From: Bremerella cremea
Lineage (GTDB): Bacteria; Planctomycetota; Planctomycetia; Pirellulales; Pirellulaceae
NCBI RefSeq assembly: GCF_003335505.1
Contig: NZ_QPEX01000045.1
Span: 248,001-312,000, forward strand
DNA length: 64,000 nucleotides
Direction of reading: 5' to 3'
Shown: in pieces, positions 1-8,954 of the stretch
Layout of the letters: each line of letters starts with the position of its first letter
How positions within the stretch are numbered: the first letter of the stretch is position 1
Notes under the pieces: model-generated
Database searches by the model: none
Told to the model about the DNA's origin: nothing
Seen by the model: only the letters and a program-made list of their open reading frames with translations
Program-made: the position numbers and the translations under genes

Positions 1-2
1 CC

Positions 3-722
3 CGGGGTGACTTAGGGGTCGAAATCGATGTGGCAGAAGTTGCTGCCGCTCAAAAATTGATTGTCTCGACCTGCTCGCGCATCGGTCGCCCTGTGATCGT
101 TGCCACGCAAATGCTCGACAGCATGACCACCTCGAATCGGCCCACACGCGCCGAAGCCACCGACGTGGCGAACGCCATTTTAGATGGTGCAGACGCGTGC
201 ATGCTTTCAGGCGAAACGGCTGTGGGCGTGCATCCTGTGGCGGTTGTGAAGATGATGAACCGAATCATGATGGCCACCGAACGGATGTGGCTAGAGCAGC
301 GTGGCAAAGCCAGTCGCATCGACAACCGTGTTGCCCAGGTTCACCCGGTTACCCAAGCGGTCGTCTCGGGAGCTTCGATTACCGCCGAACATCTCGACGC
401 AAAGCTCGTGGTGACCGCGACCCGTACCGGTGGCACTGCGTTAACCAAAGCCAAACTTCGCGATGCCATTCCGACCATCAGCGTAAGTGACTCGGACGCT
501 GCACTACGACGGATGTGTCTCTATTGGGGCGTGACCCCGATCTCCAATGCTCCGGTCCATAACGGCATTCAACTGCGTCGCTTCATCGATCAATGGGGCC
601 TCAGTAACGGCTACTTGGAAGAAGGCGATCGAGTGGTTTTTGTTACCGGTGGCGGCATCATGCAATCGGCTGAGTACATTGTAGTGATTCACCGCGTCGA
701 AAAGCCTCACGAGCAAGCTTAG
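3..722 (+). CDS. pyk: Pyruvate kinase, C-terminal part (5' truncated by window edge)
   Basis: Last step of glycolysis: phosphoenolpyruvate + ADP to pyruvate + ATP, cytoplasmic. The frame is open from the window edge and begins RGDLGVEI, the substrate-loop motif of pyruvate kinase, then ATQMLDSM, RAEATDVANA and MLSGETAVG, the conserved end of the catalytic barrel. The remaining ~130 residues match the alpha/beta C-terminal domain, ending in a GDRVVFVTGGG segment typical of the family. A GTG at position 30 lies inside the conserved barrel, so the true start is upstream of the window. About 240 residues, roughly half of a usual enzyme, are visible. No terminator-like hairpin was seen before the convergent gene that follows. 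Confidence 0.95.
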   Translation, partial: RGDLGVEIDVAEVAAAQKLIVSTCSRIGRPVIVATQMLDSMTTSNRPTRAEATDVANAILDGADACMLSGETAVGVHPVAVVKMMNRIMMATERMWLEQRGKASRIDNRVAQVHPVTQAVVSGASITAEHLDAKLVVTATRTGGTALTKAKLRDAIPTISVSDSDAALRRMCLYWGVTPISNAPVHNGIQLRRFIDQWGLSNGYLEEGDRVVFVTGGGIMQSAEYIVVIHRVEKPHEQA

Positions 723-749
723 TCGCAAACTCGGTAGCTAACTCACCGG

Positions 750-1286
750 TTACGAGATTTCCCCCTGATGGGCAGATATCAGGCTACGGATGGCGTGTTC
801 GGTTAAATTACCGATCACGAAGCACCAAATTCCACCAAGTGCTGCACCGCTAATCATACAGACGGTCAGCACGGCCCAATTAAATTCTTGCGGCGGAAGG
901 GAACGACCACTTACAATTCCCATCCCTCCGCCAATCACGGTTGCCTGAGCGGTACTGCAAACCTGCCAGACCGAGAGTCTAGTCCGCTCGGCCAGGTTTG
1001 GATTTTTCTTGCGGGGCATGACCACCGAACTCGCTTTGCCGGGCGGCAAGCCCTCAAACGGCTTACGGCTTTGCTCTTTCCGGTTGCGGTCCATCTGGCG
1101 TCCAACGTACGAGGCCAGTAAATGCACACCGACGACCAACAGCATTAAGACCGTCCAACATGCTGCCAAGGGCCCCAATAGCCTCAGGACACCAAACACG
1201 ACTCCACAGACGGCAATCACTACGGCGATTGCCCACAACGAAAAGCGGGGCAGGGCGTCGGCTACATTCGGGCCTTGGTCAGTCAT
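750..1286 (-). CDS. Small multi-pass membrane protein, unknown function
   Basis: Not recognised. The 178-residue protein has two hydrophobic segments near residues 15-65, a basic hydrophilic middle (QMDRNRKEQSRKP) and a C-terminal hydrophobic segment (about 135-160), so it is probably an inner-membrane protein. The frame could start at 1352, but the ATG at 1286 is preceded by GAAGGGA at good spacing and begins MTDQGPN, so that start is chosen. It converges on pyruvate kinase with a 27-base gap. No family motif is visible. Confidence 0.6.
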   Translation of the reverse strand: MTDQGPNVADALPRFSLWAIAVVIAVCGVVFGVLRLLGPLAACWTVLMLLVVGVHLLASYVGRQMDRNRKEQSRKPFEGLPPGKASSVVMPRKKNPNLAERTRLSVWQVCSTAQATVIGGGMGIVSGRSLPPQEFNWAVLTVCMISGAALGGIWCFVIGNLTEHAIRSLISAHQGEIS

Positions 1287-1521
1287 ACAATTCCCTTCAT
1301 GAATGAATCCCAGTATCAACGGTATCGTAGCGACCGTACGGCAACTCGCCAAACAAAAGCTTACCGATGGCCGTACGAATTAAAGAAGCATGCCACGCCT
1401 TGACGAAAAGGACGGGGAGCCGCAAAATTCGGCATAACGTCGCCATCAACTCCATAAGAGCGACGTAAAATAAAACAGCCCGCCATTAACGAGGTGTGGC
1501 AAACTTCTTGGAAAGACAGCG

Positions 1522-3132
1522 ATGACGCTATTCTGGATCGGACTGGGGCTTTTTGCGGTCGTTTTGGTCGGCATGCTTATCTACGACCTAACTCAGAAAC
1601 GCCATGCGATCCTGCGAAACTTCCCGGTTATCGGGCATTTCCGCTACTGGCTGGAAGCGATCGGCCCGGAACTGCGTCAATATATTGTTACCAGCGATAA
1701 CGAGGAACGCCCGTTCAGCCGCGACCAACGACGCTGGGTCTATGCTTCGTCGAAGCGCGAGAACAACTACTTCGGTTTCGGCACCGACAACGATTTGGAA
1801 GCGACCGCGAATCACTTGATCGTGAAACATTCGGCTTTTCCAGTCGACTCGGCCCAGACAACCGATCCGCTGTACGATCCCGACTACCACCTGCCGTGCG
1901 CTAAAGTGATGGGCGGGTATCGCAATCGACGGCATGCATTTCGCCCAAACAGCCTGGTCAACATCTCCGGCATGAGCTTTGGCTCGCTCAGTGGCCCCGC
2001 CGTAGAGGCCCTTAATCGCGGTGCCGCGCTAGCTGGCTGTTTGCAAAACACGGGCGAAGGAGGTGTCAGCCCATATCACCTGGCCGGCGGAAATCTGATC
2101 ATGCAAATTGGCACGGCATACTTCGGATGCCGCGATGCCAACGGACGCTTCGACCTAGAAAAGCTCAAAGATGTCTGCGCCGCTTCCCCAATCAAAGCCT
2201 TGGAAGTGAAGCTCAGCCAAGGTGCTAAGCCGGGCGTGGGAGGCTTGCTACCGGCCAGCAAGATCACACCAGAAATTGCCGCGATTCGTGGCATTCCCCT
2301 TGGTAAGGATTGTGCCAGCCCGGGCAAGCATCGCGAATTCAGCAGTGTCGACGGTATGCTCGATTTCGTCGAGCGGATCGCCGATGCCACCGGCTTGCCA
2401 GTCGGTATTAAATCGGCCGTAGGAGAAACCAAATTCTGGAAAGAGCTTGCCACACAAATGTCGCAAACCAACCGTGGTGTCGATTTCATCACGATCGACG
2501 GCGGAGAAGGGGGGACCGGCGCTGCTCCGTTGGTGTTTACCGATCACGTAGCATTACCCTTCAAGATTGGCTTCACGCGTGTCTATCACGAGTTCTATGA
2601 ACTTGGTCTGCACGAGCATGTGGTCTTCAACGGTTCTGGTCGGCTCGGATTTCCTGAGAGCGCGCTCTTCGCCCTGGCATTGGGCTGCGACATGATTAGC
2701 ATTGCCCGCGAGGCCATGCTTTCGATCGGTTGCATTCAAGCTCAGCGCTGCCATACCGGCCACTGCCCGGCTGGTGTCGCTACACAAAACGTCTGGCTGA
2801 AACGCGGGCTCGATCCAACCTCGAAAGGCGTGCGTGCGGCAAACTACATCGTGACACTTCGCAAAGACCTGACCTATTTGAGTCATGCGTGCGGGGTGTG
2901 GCATCCGGCATTGGTGAACCTCGATCACTTCGAACTGCTAAACGCCGGCAAACCCTCTCAACCCGCCACGGAAATTTTCGATCAGCGAGCTGACTGGGGG
3001 CTCCCCTCGCAACCGGATCAAGAAGCAATTCAAGCGATCATGCAAACGCCGCCCAAAGAACGAGCCGACTTGCTGCTGGCCAAAAGCTTTAAACAAAAAG
3101 AAGTCAACGACGACTACATCTCATTGAACTAA
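1522..3132 (+). CDS. FMN-binding glutamate synthase family protein
   Basis: A 536-residue protein matching the stand-alone glutamate synthase central/FMN domain family (YerD-like). One N-terminal membrane segment (about residues 2-20) precedes a cytoplasmic barrel. Visible family motifs are NISGMSFGSLSG, NTGEGGVSPYH, a lysine-containing VKLSQGAKPG loop, IDGGEGGTGAAP and a cysteine cluster CIQAQRCHTGHCPAG near residue 404, spaced as in the 3Fe-4S site of glutamate synthases. The amidotransferase domain of full GltB is absent, so it may use ammonia or do a different FMN reaction; the substrate is unknown. The ATG follows GGAAAG. It stands alone, with a 111-base gap to the next gene. Confidence 0.88.
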   Translation: MTLFWIGLGLFAVVLVGMLIYDLTQKRHAILRNFPVIGHFRYWLEAIGPELRQYIVTSDNEERPFSRDQRRWVYASSKRENNYFGFGTDNDLEATANHLIVKHSAFPVDSAQTTDPLYDPDYHLPCAKVMGGYRNRRHAFRPNSLVNISGMSFGSLSGPAVEALNRGAALAGCLQNTGEGGVSPYHLAGGNLIMQIGTAYFGCRDANGRFDLEKLKDVCAASPIKALEVKLSQGAKPGVGGLLPASKITPEIAAIRGIPLGKDCASPGKHREFSSVDGMLDFVERIADATGLPVGIKSAVGETKFWKELATQMSQTNRGVDFITIDGGEGGTGAAPLVFTDHVALPFKIGFTRVYHEFYELGLHEHVVFNGSGRLGFPESALFALALGCDMISIAREAMLSIGCIQAQRCHTGHCPAGVATQNVWLKRGLDPTSKGVRAANYIVTLRKDLTYLSHACGVWHPALVNLDHFELLNAGKPSQPATEIFDQRADWGLPSQPDQEAIQAIMQTPPKERADLLLAKSFKQKEVNDDYISLN

Positions 3133-3243
3133 TCGTTCACGATACTCGCGTTGGTGGCGTACCACACAAACGCCTAAGGCAGCGATTGCCTACAATAAGG
3201 TTGTTTCAAGATTTAGCAAAGCACGCCCAACACGCAGTAAGCC

Positions 3244-3942
3244 ATGCCTCAAAACGATCCTAAGAAAATTTTCAATCAGGCCTGTGCTCTTGGCTACGAT
3301 CGGCAATGGGCTGAAATGGCACCCTTTCGCGATGCAATTCACTTACTCATCCGAGGTATCTTTCTCGATTTACCGCAGGCTTCGCGAATCTTGTGTGTCG
3401 GTGCCGGAACGGGGGAAGAGACCCTTTACTTAGCCCAACAGTTTCCGGACTTTCAATTTGTTGCCGTTGAACCCTCTCCTCACATGCTGCAGATTTGCCG
3501 GACGAAAGCCGCAAAGCTCGGTGTGGTTGATCGGTGTGAGTTTCACGAAGACTACCTCAACACCTATTCAGCCACCCAACCGTTTGACGCCGCAACATCG
3601 TTGTTGGTATCGCAGTTCCTCTTGGATCGTGATGCCAGAATTGACTACTTCCGGCAGATCGCCCAACGCCTTCGTCCCGGTGGCCTCTTGGTGACCTCGG
3701 ACTTGGCTTCCGACACCAACTCGGCAGAATACGAACGTCTGCTGCAAATCTGGATGCGCACGCTTCGATCTGGTGGAGTAGCCCGGGAAGCCACGGAGAA
3801 AATGCGCGACGCCTACCAAAAAGATGTGGGCGTACTTCCTCCGACGGAAGTCGCCCACATGATCTCTACGGCAGGATTTACATTGCCGACCTGCTTCTAC
3901 CAGGCCGGCTTAATTCATGCTTGGCATGCCGTACGTAGCTAA
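3244..3942 (+). CDS. Class I SAM-dependent methyltransferase
   Basis: A 232-residue protein with a Rossmann-type methyltransferase core. The SAM-binding glycine loop is seen as ILCVGAGTGEETLYLA (about residues 43-58), followed by an acidic residue ending strand 2 (VAVEPSP), and later RLRPGGLLVTSDLAS, the typical post-motif strand. It resembles methyltransferases of the tRNA/small-molecule (methyltransferase-25) group. The substrate cannot be deduced. No clear Shine-Dalgarno precedes the ATG. It converges on the sulfatase, with a 23-base gap. Confidence 0.8.
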   Translation: MPQNDPKKIFNQACALGYDRQWAEMAPFRDAIHLLIRGIFLDLPQASRILCVGAGTGEETLYLAQQFPDFQFVAVEPSPHMLQICRTKAAKLGVVDRCEFHEDYLNTYSATQPFDAATSLLVSQFLLDRDARIDYFRQIAQRLRPGGLLVTSDLASDTNSAEYERLLQIWMRTLRSGGVAREATEKMRDAYQKDVGVLPPTEVAHMISTAGFTLPTCFYQAGLIHAWHAVRS

Positions 3943-3965
3943 AAGCGAAACAAGCTTTATGGCCG

Positions 3966-5330
3966 CTACTGTAGCTCTGTCCGCATTTGATCAAGCTTGG
4001 ACCGTAGTTCTTTCAGCTTGTTAGCATGCTGCGGGTCTTCCGCAAGATTGGTCGTCTCATTCGGATCGTTTTTCAGATCGAACAATTGTTCCAGCTTGGG
4101 TTCGGTCTTCTCGTAAACAATGTACTTCCAATCCTGAGTACGAACGCCTTCACTTTGCGGAATGGTCGCATGGGGGAATAGGTGTTCGTACAGGAACTCC
4201 GTTCGCCAAGGCTCGGTTTGCTTTCCTTCCACCAAAGGTTTAAGACTGCGCCCCTGCATAACCGAGGGCACCTTGACGCCGCCGAAATCTAAAAGAGTTG
4301 GGGCAATATCGACGTTCAACACCATCTCGTTCAGGTGACGACCACGCAGCGACTGAGGAAGTCGCGGATCATAAATGATCAGCGGGATCCGAATCGATGG
4401 ATCGTACATCAGCCACTTGCCGGCCAGGCCATGTTCCCCCAAAAAGAATCCATGGTCGGAGGTGTACAGAATCACGGTGTTTTCAGCCAGCTTCTTTTCC
4501 TGCAATTTGGCAACCATCGCTCCGACAAAATCGTCGACACCGGTCAAGAGCCGATAGTAATCTTTGACGTTCTTCTGCAGCATCTCGTCTCCATCGAAAC
4601 GTCGCTGCCAACGAATTCGAGACTCACCTCCTTGCAGTTGCTGAGGTAGCTTGGCATAGGCCGCGTCGTTGGCTGTCTCGGCAGGGGTGATTCTATCTTC
4701 TGCGTAATAGTCAGCGTATTTGGGGGCGTGACGAAATTGCCAGCCAGGGCCATCTTGGCAATGTGCGGCCTTAAAGCTGACCTGCAAACAGAACGGCTGA
4801 TCCGCCTTGCAAGTGTCGAGAAACTCGAGTGTTTGATTCTCCAGCCGCTGAGTCATGTGGGGGTGGCCCTCCTCGAAATACTCTCCTTGACCACCAAAAC
4901 CTTTCCAGTAGTCGTACTGGTCGATCGGCAGCTTATTCCCCACGCCCCACTTTCCAATGAATGCCGTTCGATACCCGGCCGCACGAAGCAGGGCAGGGAA
5001 CGATTGCTGATAGGCTTCCGGCGTGAGGACTGTGCGGAAGTCGACTACCCCATGCCGCCGAGCGTACTGCCCGGTCAAGAACGTCGCCCGGCTCGTCGCA
5101 CAAATGGCCGTCGTGGCAAAAGCGTTGTCGAACGTTACCCCTTCCGCAGCCAGTTTGTCGATGTTAGGTGTTTTAATCACAGGGTTGCCCATGCACCCCA
5201 GTGCATCGAAACGCTGATCGTCGGTCAGCAGTAAAATCAAATTCGGACGCTCGGCAGCCGACAGTCGGTTCGTTGCCGAGAAAAGAAGTACCGCCAGAGA
5301 AAACACAAGTAACAGAGTTCGGTTTCGCAT
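3966..5330 (-). CDS. Secreted sulfatase (formylglycine-dependent)
   Basis: Hydrolyses sulfate esters, probably on polysaccharides, outside the cytoplasm; planctomycetes carry many such enzymes. The 454-residue protein has a signal peptide (basic start, hydrophobic stretch, cleavage near SAA-ER). LLLTDDQR provides metal-binding aspartates; ICATSRATFLTG (Cys about residue 77) is a variant of the CxPSR signature whose Cys is converted to formylglycine; YTSDHGFFLGEHG carries the second metal-site residues. The frame could begin with TTG three codons upstream; the ATG is preferred. Family assignment is firm; substrate is unknown. No maturase gene lies nearby. Confidence 0.92.
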   Translation of the reverse strand: MRNRTLLLVFSLAVLLFSATNRLSAAERPNLILLLTDDQRFDALGCMGNPVIKTPNIDKLAAEGVTFDNAFATTAICATSRATFLTGQYARRHGVVDFRTVLTPEAYQQSFPALLRAAGYRTAFIGKWGVGNKLPIDQYDYWKGFGGQGEYFEEGHPHMTQRLENQTLEFLDTCKADQPFCLQVSFKAAHCQDGPGWQFRHAPKYADYYAEDRITPAETANDAAYAKLPQQLQGGESRIRWQRRFDGDEMLQKNVKDYYRLLTGVDDFVGAMVAKLQEKKLAENTVILYTSDHGFFLGEHGLAGKWLMYDPSIRIPLIIYDPRLPQSLRGRHLNEMVLNVDIAPTLLDFGGVKVPSVMQGRSLKPLVEGKQTEPWRTEFLYEHLFPHATIPQSEGVRTQDWKYIVYEKTEPKLEQLFDLKNDPNETTNLAEDPQHANKLKELRSKLDQMRTELQ

Positions 5331-5536
5331 GATAGGCAATGAGCTTGAGGGGAAAGGGAAGCAGGGGAGGGTAATCGAGAGTTGAAAAGTTCTTCAATTC
5401 GGCTCGAATCAATTGAGCCTTGCAACTGCCGCTGCGATAATATGAATGCCTGCGTCCGCCAACCAGCACGAACCATCAGGCGTGCGTTTCCGCGGTTCGC
5501 CCCAATCATGCCGGTTGCGTCGACATCCATAACAGA

Positions 5537-8089
5537 TTGCTTTCTCTCAGCTTTGTCGAGAACGGGTCTGAAATCAAGTTGGATTCCGTCACATCAAATC
5601 GACCTCCCCCCCACAAGCGGAAACTCGCTCGACCGCTTGTGCTGGTCGCTTGCGCGCTGACTGGCGGGGTGTTGGTTGATGCTTTGGTTGATTTACCACT
5701 AACAGGATGGCTTGTCGCGTTTGGGCTCCTGCTTGCCGGTTGGTTGCTGCTGTGGATTTCCCAGCGCGATGCGATGGGCAGCTTAACGTTGCTACTCGCG
5801 GTGGCCTCGCTGGGCGGTCTTTGGCATCACATCTACTGGAATCTCGACCGCTCGACCGACCTCAGCTTATCCCTCAACTCGCAGAAGCAGCCGATCGCGT
5901 TGCAAGGTAAGGTGACCGATTACCCACGTTTCTTACCGGCTCAAACCGACCGGTCTCCTTACGAATTCAAGCTGCCCAATCAGTGGAAAGTTCCCTTCCG
6001 CGTCACCAAGGTCCGCAGTGGCACAACCTGGGTGCCGGCCAGCGGCGAGACCGAGATTTATGTCTCGGGAGACGAACTATCGGTTGGGCCAGGAGAGTCC
6101 ATTATCGTCTTTGCTCAAGCGATGCAGCCGGAAGCGGCCTTGAACCCTGGCGAGTTCGATTTCGCGAACTGGTCGCGCGGGCAAGGGCACCGCATTTTGC
6201 TGCGATGCAATTTTCCCGAATGTCTTCAGCCAACCGGCCAACCTCTTTCAAAATCGCTTGGGTCGCCGATTCTCGCCTGGCGGCAATTTATCGACAGTAA
6301 ACTCACCGCAGCCGTTCCCCCCAAACTAGACGGCCTGGCTGAAACGATTTTCTTAGGACGACGCGAGCGCTTGGCAGACGCAACCGACGAGGCATTTCGC
6401 CAGACAGGTACCGTCCACTTGCTGGCTCTCTCTGGGCTTCATCTCGGCATCTTGGCATTTCTGGCCTACCAGCTGCTGCGTTGGATTCCTGCTCCTGTTT
6501 GGTTTCCAGGGCTGGCCCTGCTACTACTAACATGCGCCTATGTCCTGCTGGTCGACACCAGGCCGCCTATCGTGCGAGCTTCGATTTTGGTTAGCACCTT
6601 TTGCGTTGCCACCATCCTTTTCCGGCGGCATACCTTCTGGAACTCGCTGGCATTGGCCTGGATTGCGGTCATTGGTTGGAACCCGACAGAGATCTTTCAG
6701 GCGGGAACGCAATTGTCGTTTGTCGCGGTGGCCACCTTAGCCTGGTTAGCCAATCTACAGCATCGCTCTCGTCCGATTGATCCACTGAAAAAACTAATCG
6801 CGGAAACCAGGCCCTGGCCAGTCAAGCTACTCAAGGCAACCGGACGCACGATCGGGATGGCCCTATTGGCATCGCTGGCAGTTTGGTTGGTCACTTTACC
6901 CCTGGTGCTCATTCACTTCCATACAGCCTCCCCCTGGGCCATTATCCTTTCACCAATCTTGGGCGTGCTGATGTCGTTCGCCCTGTTCGGTCTGGTGTTT
7001 CTAGTGGGGACGAGCATCGCCGTTCCGGTGATCGCTCCCTTTTTCTCCCAGTTACTTACCTTGCCCCTGGTAGGACTCGAACAAATTGTCACGCTCACGC
7101 AACAACATGCCAAGCTCACGTTCTGGACTGCTGGGCCTTCTCAGGGGTGGGTTATTGGGTTCTATCTTCTGTTAACGGGATTGGGCTTCCTGATCGCCTG
7201 TCGGAGGTTTCCTCGCCGCTGGGGCGTCGCCCTGGTTGCCGTTTGGTTGGCCGTGGGCTTCGGGCAGGGAATTGTTCACTCGCAAAAATCCCAAGCCCGG
7301 CAAGAAGTGATCTGCACCTTTGTCAGTGTCGGCCACGGAACTTGTGCCTTGGTGGAATTGCCTGGTGGACAGAACCTTCTGTACGATTGCGGACGTCTCG
7401 GTTCGCCTCGTCGGGCTACGCAGTCTCTCTCGGCTGTACTGTGGAATAAAGGAATCTCACATCTTGAAGCAATCATTATTTCGCACGACGATGCCGACCA
7501 CTTCAACGGACTCCCTGGCATCCTAGAGCGATTCTCGGTTGGCACGGTTTATTGCTCCGAGTTGATGCTAAAGACGCCTGGTCACTTGGCAGAAACGTTG
7601 TTGACCGAAATCCAGCAGCGTCAAATTCCCGTCCGTCCACTTTCCGCCGGCCAGCGTCTGAAAACCATGCCGGACGTTCAACTACTGGTCCTGCACCCAA
7701 CCCGCAAAGGCGTGCTTGGTCGCGACAACGCTAACAGCCTGGTATTGCTAATCGAGTACCAGGGCCGACGCATTTTGCTTCCAGGAGATCTCGAATCGCC
7801 AGGCACCGAAGCGGTCGTTCTAGAGCAGCCAATCAACTGCGACGTGGTGATGGCTCCGCATCATGGCAGCCGAGGAAGCAACCCCGAGCAGTTCTACGCC
7901 TGGTGCCAACCTCAGTGGATCGTTGTCAGCAGTGGGTCACCAGCAATACAGAGCCTTCCCGCAGAGCAGGGGACTCGCCACTGGTTAAATACGGCAAGCT
8001 TGGGACAGATCGAGATTCGCCTGAGACCCTCTGGCCTCTCCCCAGTGGTACAATCTCTACATCCCAGCCCACCGAAACGGCAAGATTAG
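5537..8089 (+). CDS. comEC: ComEC/Rec2-type DNA-uptake channel protein
   Basis: The inner-membrane channel that moves single-stranded DNA into the cytoplasm during natural transformation. The 850-residue protein has N-terminal membrane segments, a soluble OB-like part (about 110-220), the ComEC core with the motif LLALSGLHLG near residue 297 and many membrane helices, and a C-terminal metallo-beta-lactamase domain with SHDDADHFNGL near 650 and PHHGSRGSN near 774. Length and domain order match full-length ComEC. The start codon is TTG and is uncertain, since no strong ribosome-binding site is seen. A prepilin peptidase that could serve a transformation pilus is encoded at 19.2 kb. Confidence 0.9.
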   Translation: MLSLSFVENGSEIKLDSVTSNRPPPHKRKLARPLVLVACALTGGVLVDALVDLPLTGWLVAFGLLLAGWLLLWISQRDAMGSLTLLLAVASLGGLWHHIYWNLDRSTDLSLSLNSQKQPIALQGKVTDYPRFLPAQTDRSPYEFKLPNQWKVPFRVTKVRSGTTWVPASGETEIYVSGDELSVGPGESIIVFAQAMQPEAALNPGEFDFANWSRGQGHRILLRCNFPECLQPTGQPLSKSLGSPILAWRQFIDSKLTAAVPPKLDGLAETIFLGRRERLADATDEAFRQTGTVHLLALSGLHLGILAFLAYQLLRWIPAPVWFPGLALLLLTCAYVLLVDTRPPIVRASILVSTFCVATILFRRHTFWNSLALAWIAVIGWNPTEIFQAGTQLSFVAVATLAWLANLQHRSRPIDPLKKLIAETRPWPVKLLKATGRTIGMALLASLAVWLVTLPLVLIHFHTASPWAIILSPILGVLMSFALFGLVFLVGTSIAVPVIAPFFSQLLTLPLVGLEQIVTLTQQHAKLTFWTAGPSQGWVIGFYLLLTGLGFLIACRRFPRRWGVALVAVWLAVGFGQGIVHSQKSQARQEVICTFVSVGHGTCALVELPGGQNLLYDCGRLGSPRRATQSLSAVLWNKGISHLEAIIISHDDADHFNGLPGILERFSVGTVYCSELMLKTPGHLAETLLTEIQQRQIPVRPLSAGQRLKTMPDVQLLVLHPTRKGVLGRDNANSLVLLIEYQGRRILLPGDLESPGTEAVVLEQPINCDVVMAPHHGSRGSNPEQFYAWCQPQWIVVSSGSPAIQSLPAEQGTRHWLNTASLGQIEIRLRPSGLSPVVQSLHPSPPKRQD

Positions 8090-8329
8090 GAAACATGGGC
8101 GGTTTTATAGGCAAAGTAAGTGCCATTCTGTGCCGAACCAGGCTATTAGGCGTTGCAAAATCAGCTTTCACTGCTAAATTAACGGTCTTATCAAAAGATT
8201 GAGGATGAGTTTGATGCGTTGGTGGCCGCGGTCTTGGTAGTCGCGGGAGACCTCCTGATTTCACAAGTCCTTGTCGTTATTGTGGTTAAGAAGAAGTCAC
8301 CCTACTTGCGGACGTAAGTAAAGTCGCCC

Positions 8330-8599
8330 ATGTCGATTACCAAAGAGAAGAAAAACGAAGCCATCCAGGATTTCCAACGTGGTGGCGAGGACACGGGTTC
8401 CCCGGAAGTTCAGATTGCGATTTTGACCAGTCGCATCAACAGCCTGACGGAGCACATGAAAAAGCACAAAAAAGACTATGCGACTCGTCGCGGTCTTTTG
8501 GCGATGGTGAGCCGTCGCCGTCGCTTGTTGGACTATTTGAAGCGGCACGACCCGCAGCAGTACTTGGACATGCTGGCCCGACTCGGCATTCGTAAGTAG
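8330..8599 (+). CDS. rpsO: 30S ribosomal protein S15
   Basis: Binds 16S rRNA in the platform of the small subunit. The 89-residue sequence has the family hallmarks GSPEVQIAILTSRI, LTEHMKKHKKDY and the C-terminal RRRLLDYLKRHD, and the usual length. It lies directly upstream of pnp, the classical rpsO-pnp order. The gap of about 350 bases between them holds a hairpin annotated separately. No strong Shine-Dalgarno precedes the ATG. Confidence 0.97.
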   Translation: MSITKEKKNEAIQDFQRGGEDTGSPEVQIAILTSRINSLTEHMKKHKKDYATRRGLLAMVSRRRRLLDYLKRHDPQQYLDMLARLGIRK

Positions 8600-8709
8600 C
8601 TTTGTTGCTACAGCGGTCCAATTTACCGCGATTTGGCCATTGATAAGGGGCTCGCACGTGCAAACAGCAGCGAGCCTCGAATTTTAAGAGGCAAATGGAA
8701 TGAGCCCAG

Positions 8710-8743
8710 AAGACGCGCGCCCAATGGTGGCACGACGCGTCTT
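8710..8743 (+). promoter_or_regulatory. rpsO-pnp intercistronic hairpin
   Basis: Perfect 8-base inverted repeat AAGACGCG / CGCGTCTT with an 18-base loop, halfway between rpsO and pnp. In Escherichia coli the same interval holds an RNase III-processed hairpin used for pnp autoregulation. A similar role here is inference. There is no T-run, so it is not an obvious terminator. Confidence 0.4.
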
Positions 8744-8954
8744 TACCACGCTTTGCTGGTGGTGGAAAAACAATGGCCGGCAAGGCAACCTCACGGGGTA
8801 CCGCTCTATCAATTTTTAATGCGGTGGACCTCAACTTATATTGAACCAAGCACTGGATGTTCCAAATGGCCGGGCCCCTCTCTCCTCCAGGCCCATACCT
8901 TCTTGGCGCAAGCCCACACGGAAAGTTTCTGGTGCGCTGTGTAGGACGGAAAAA

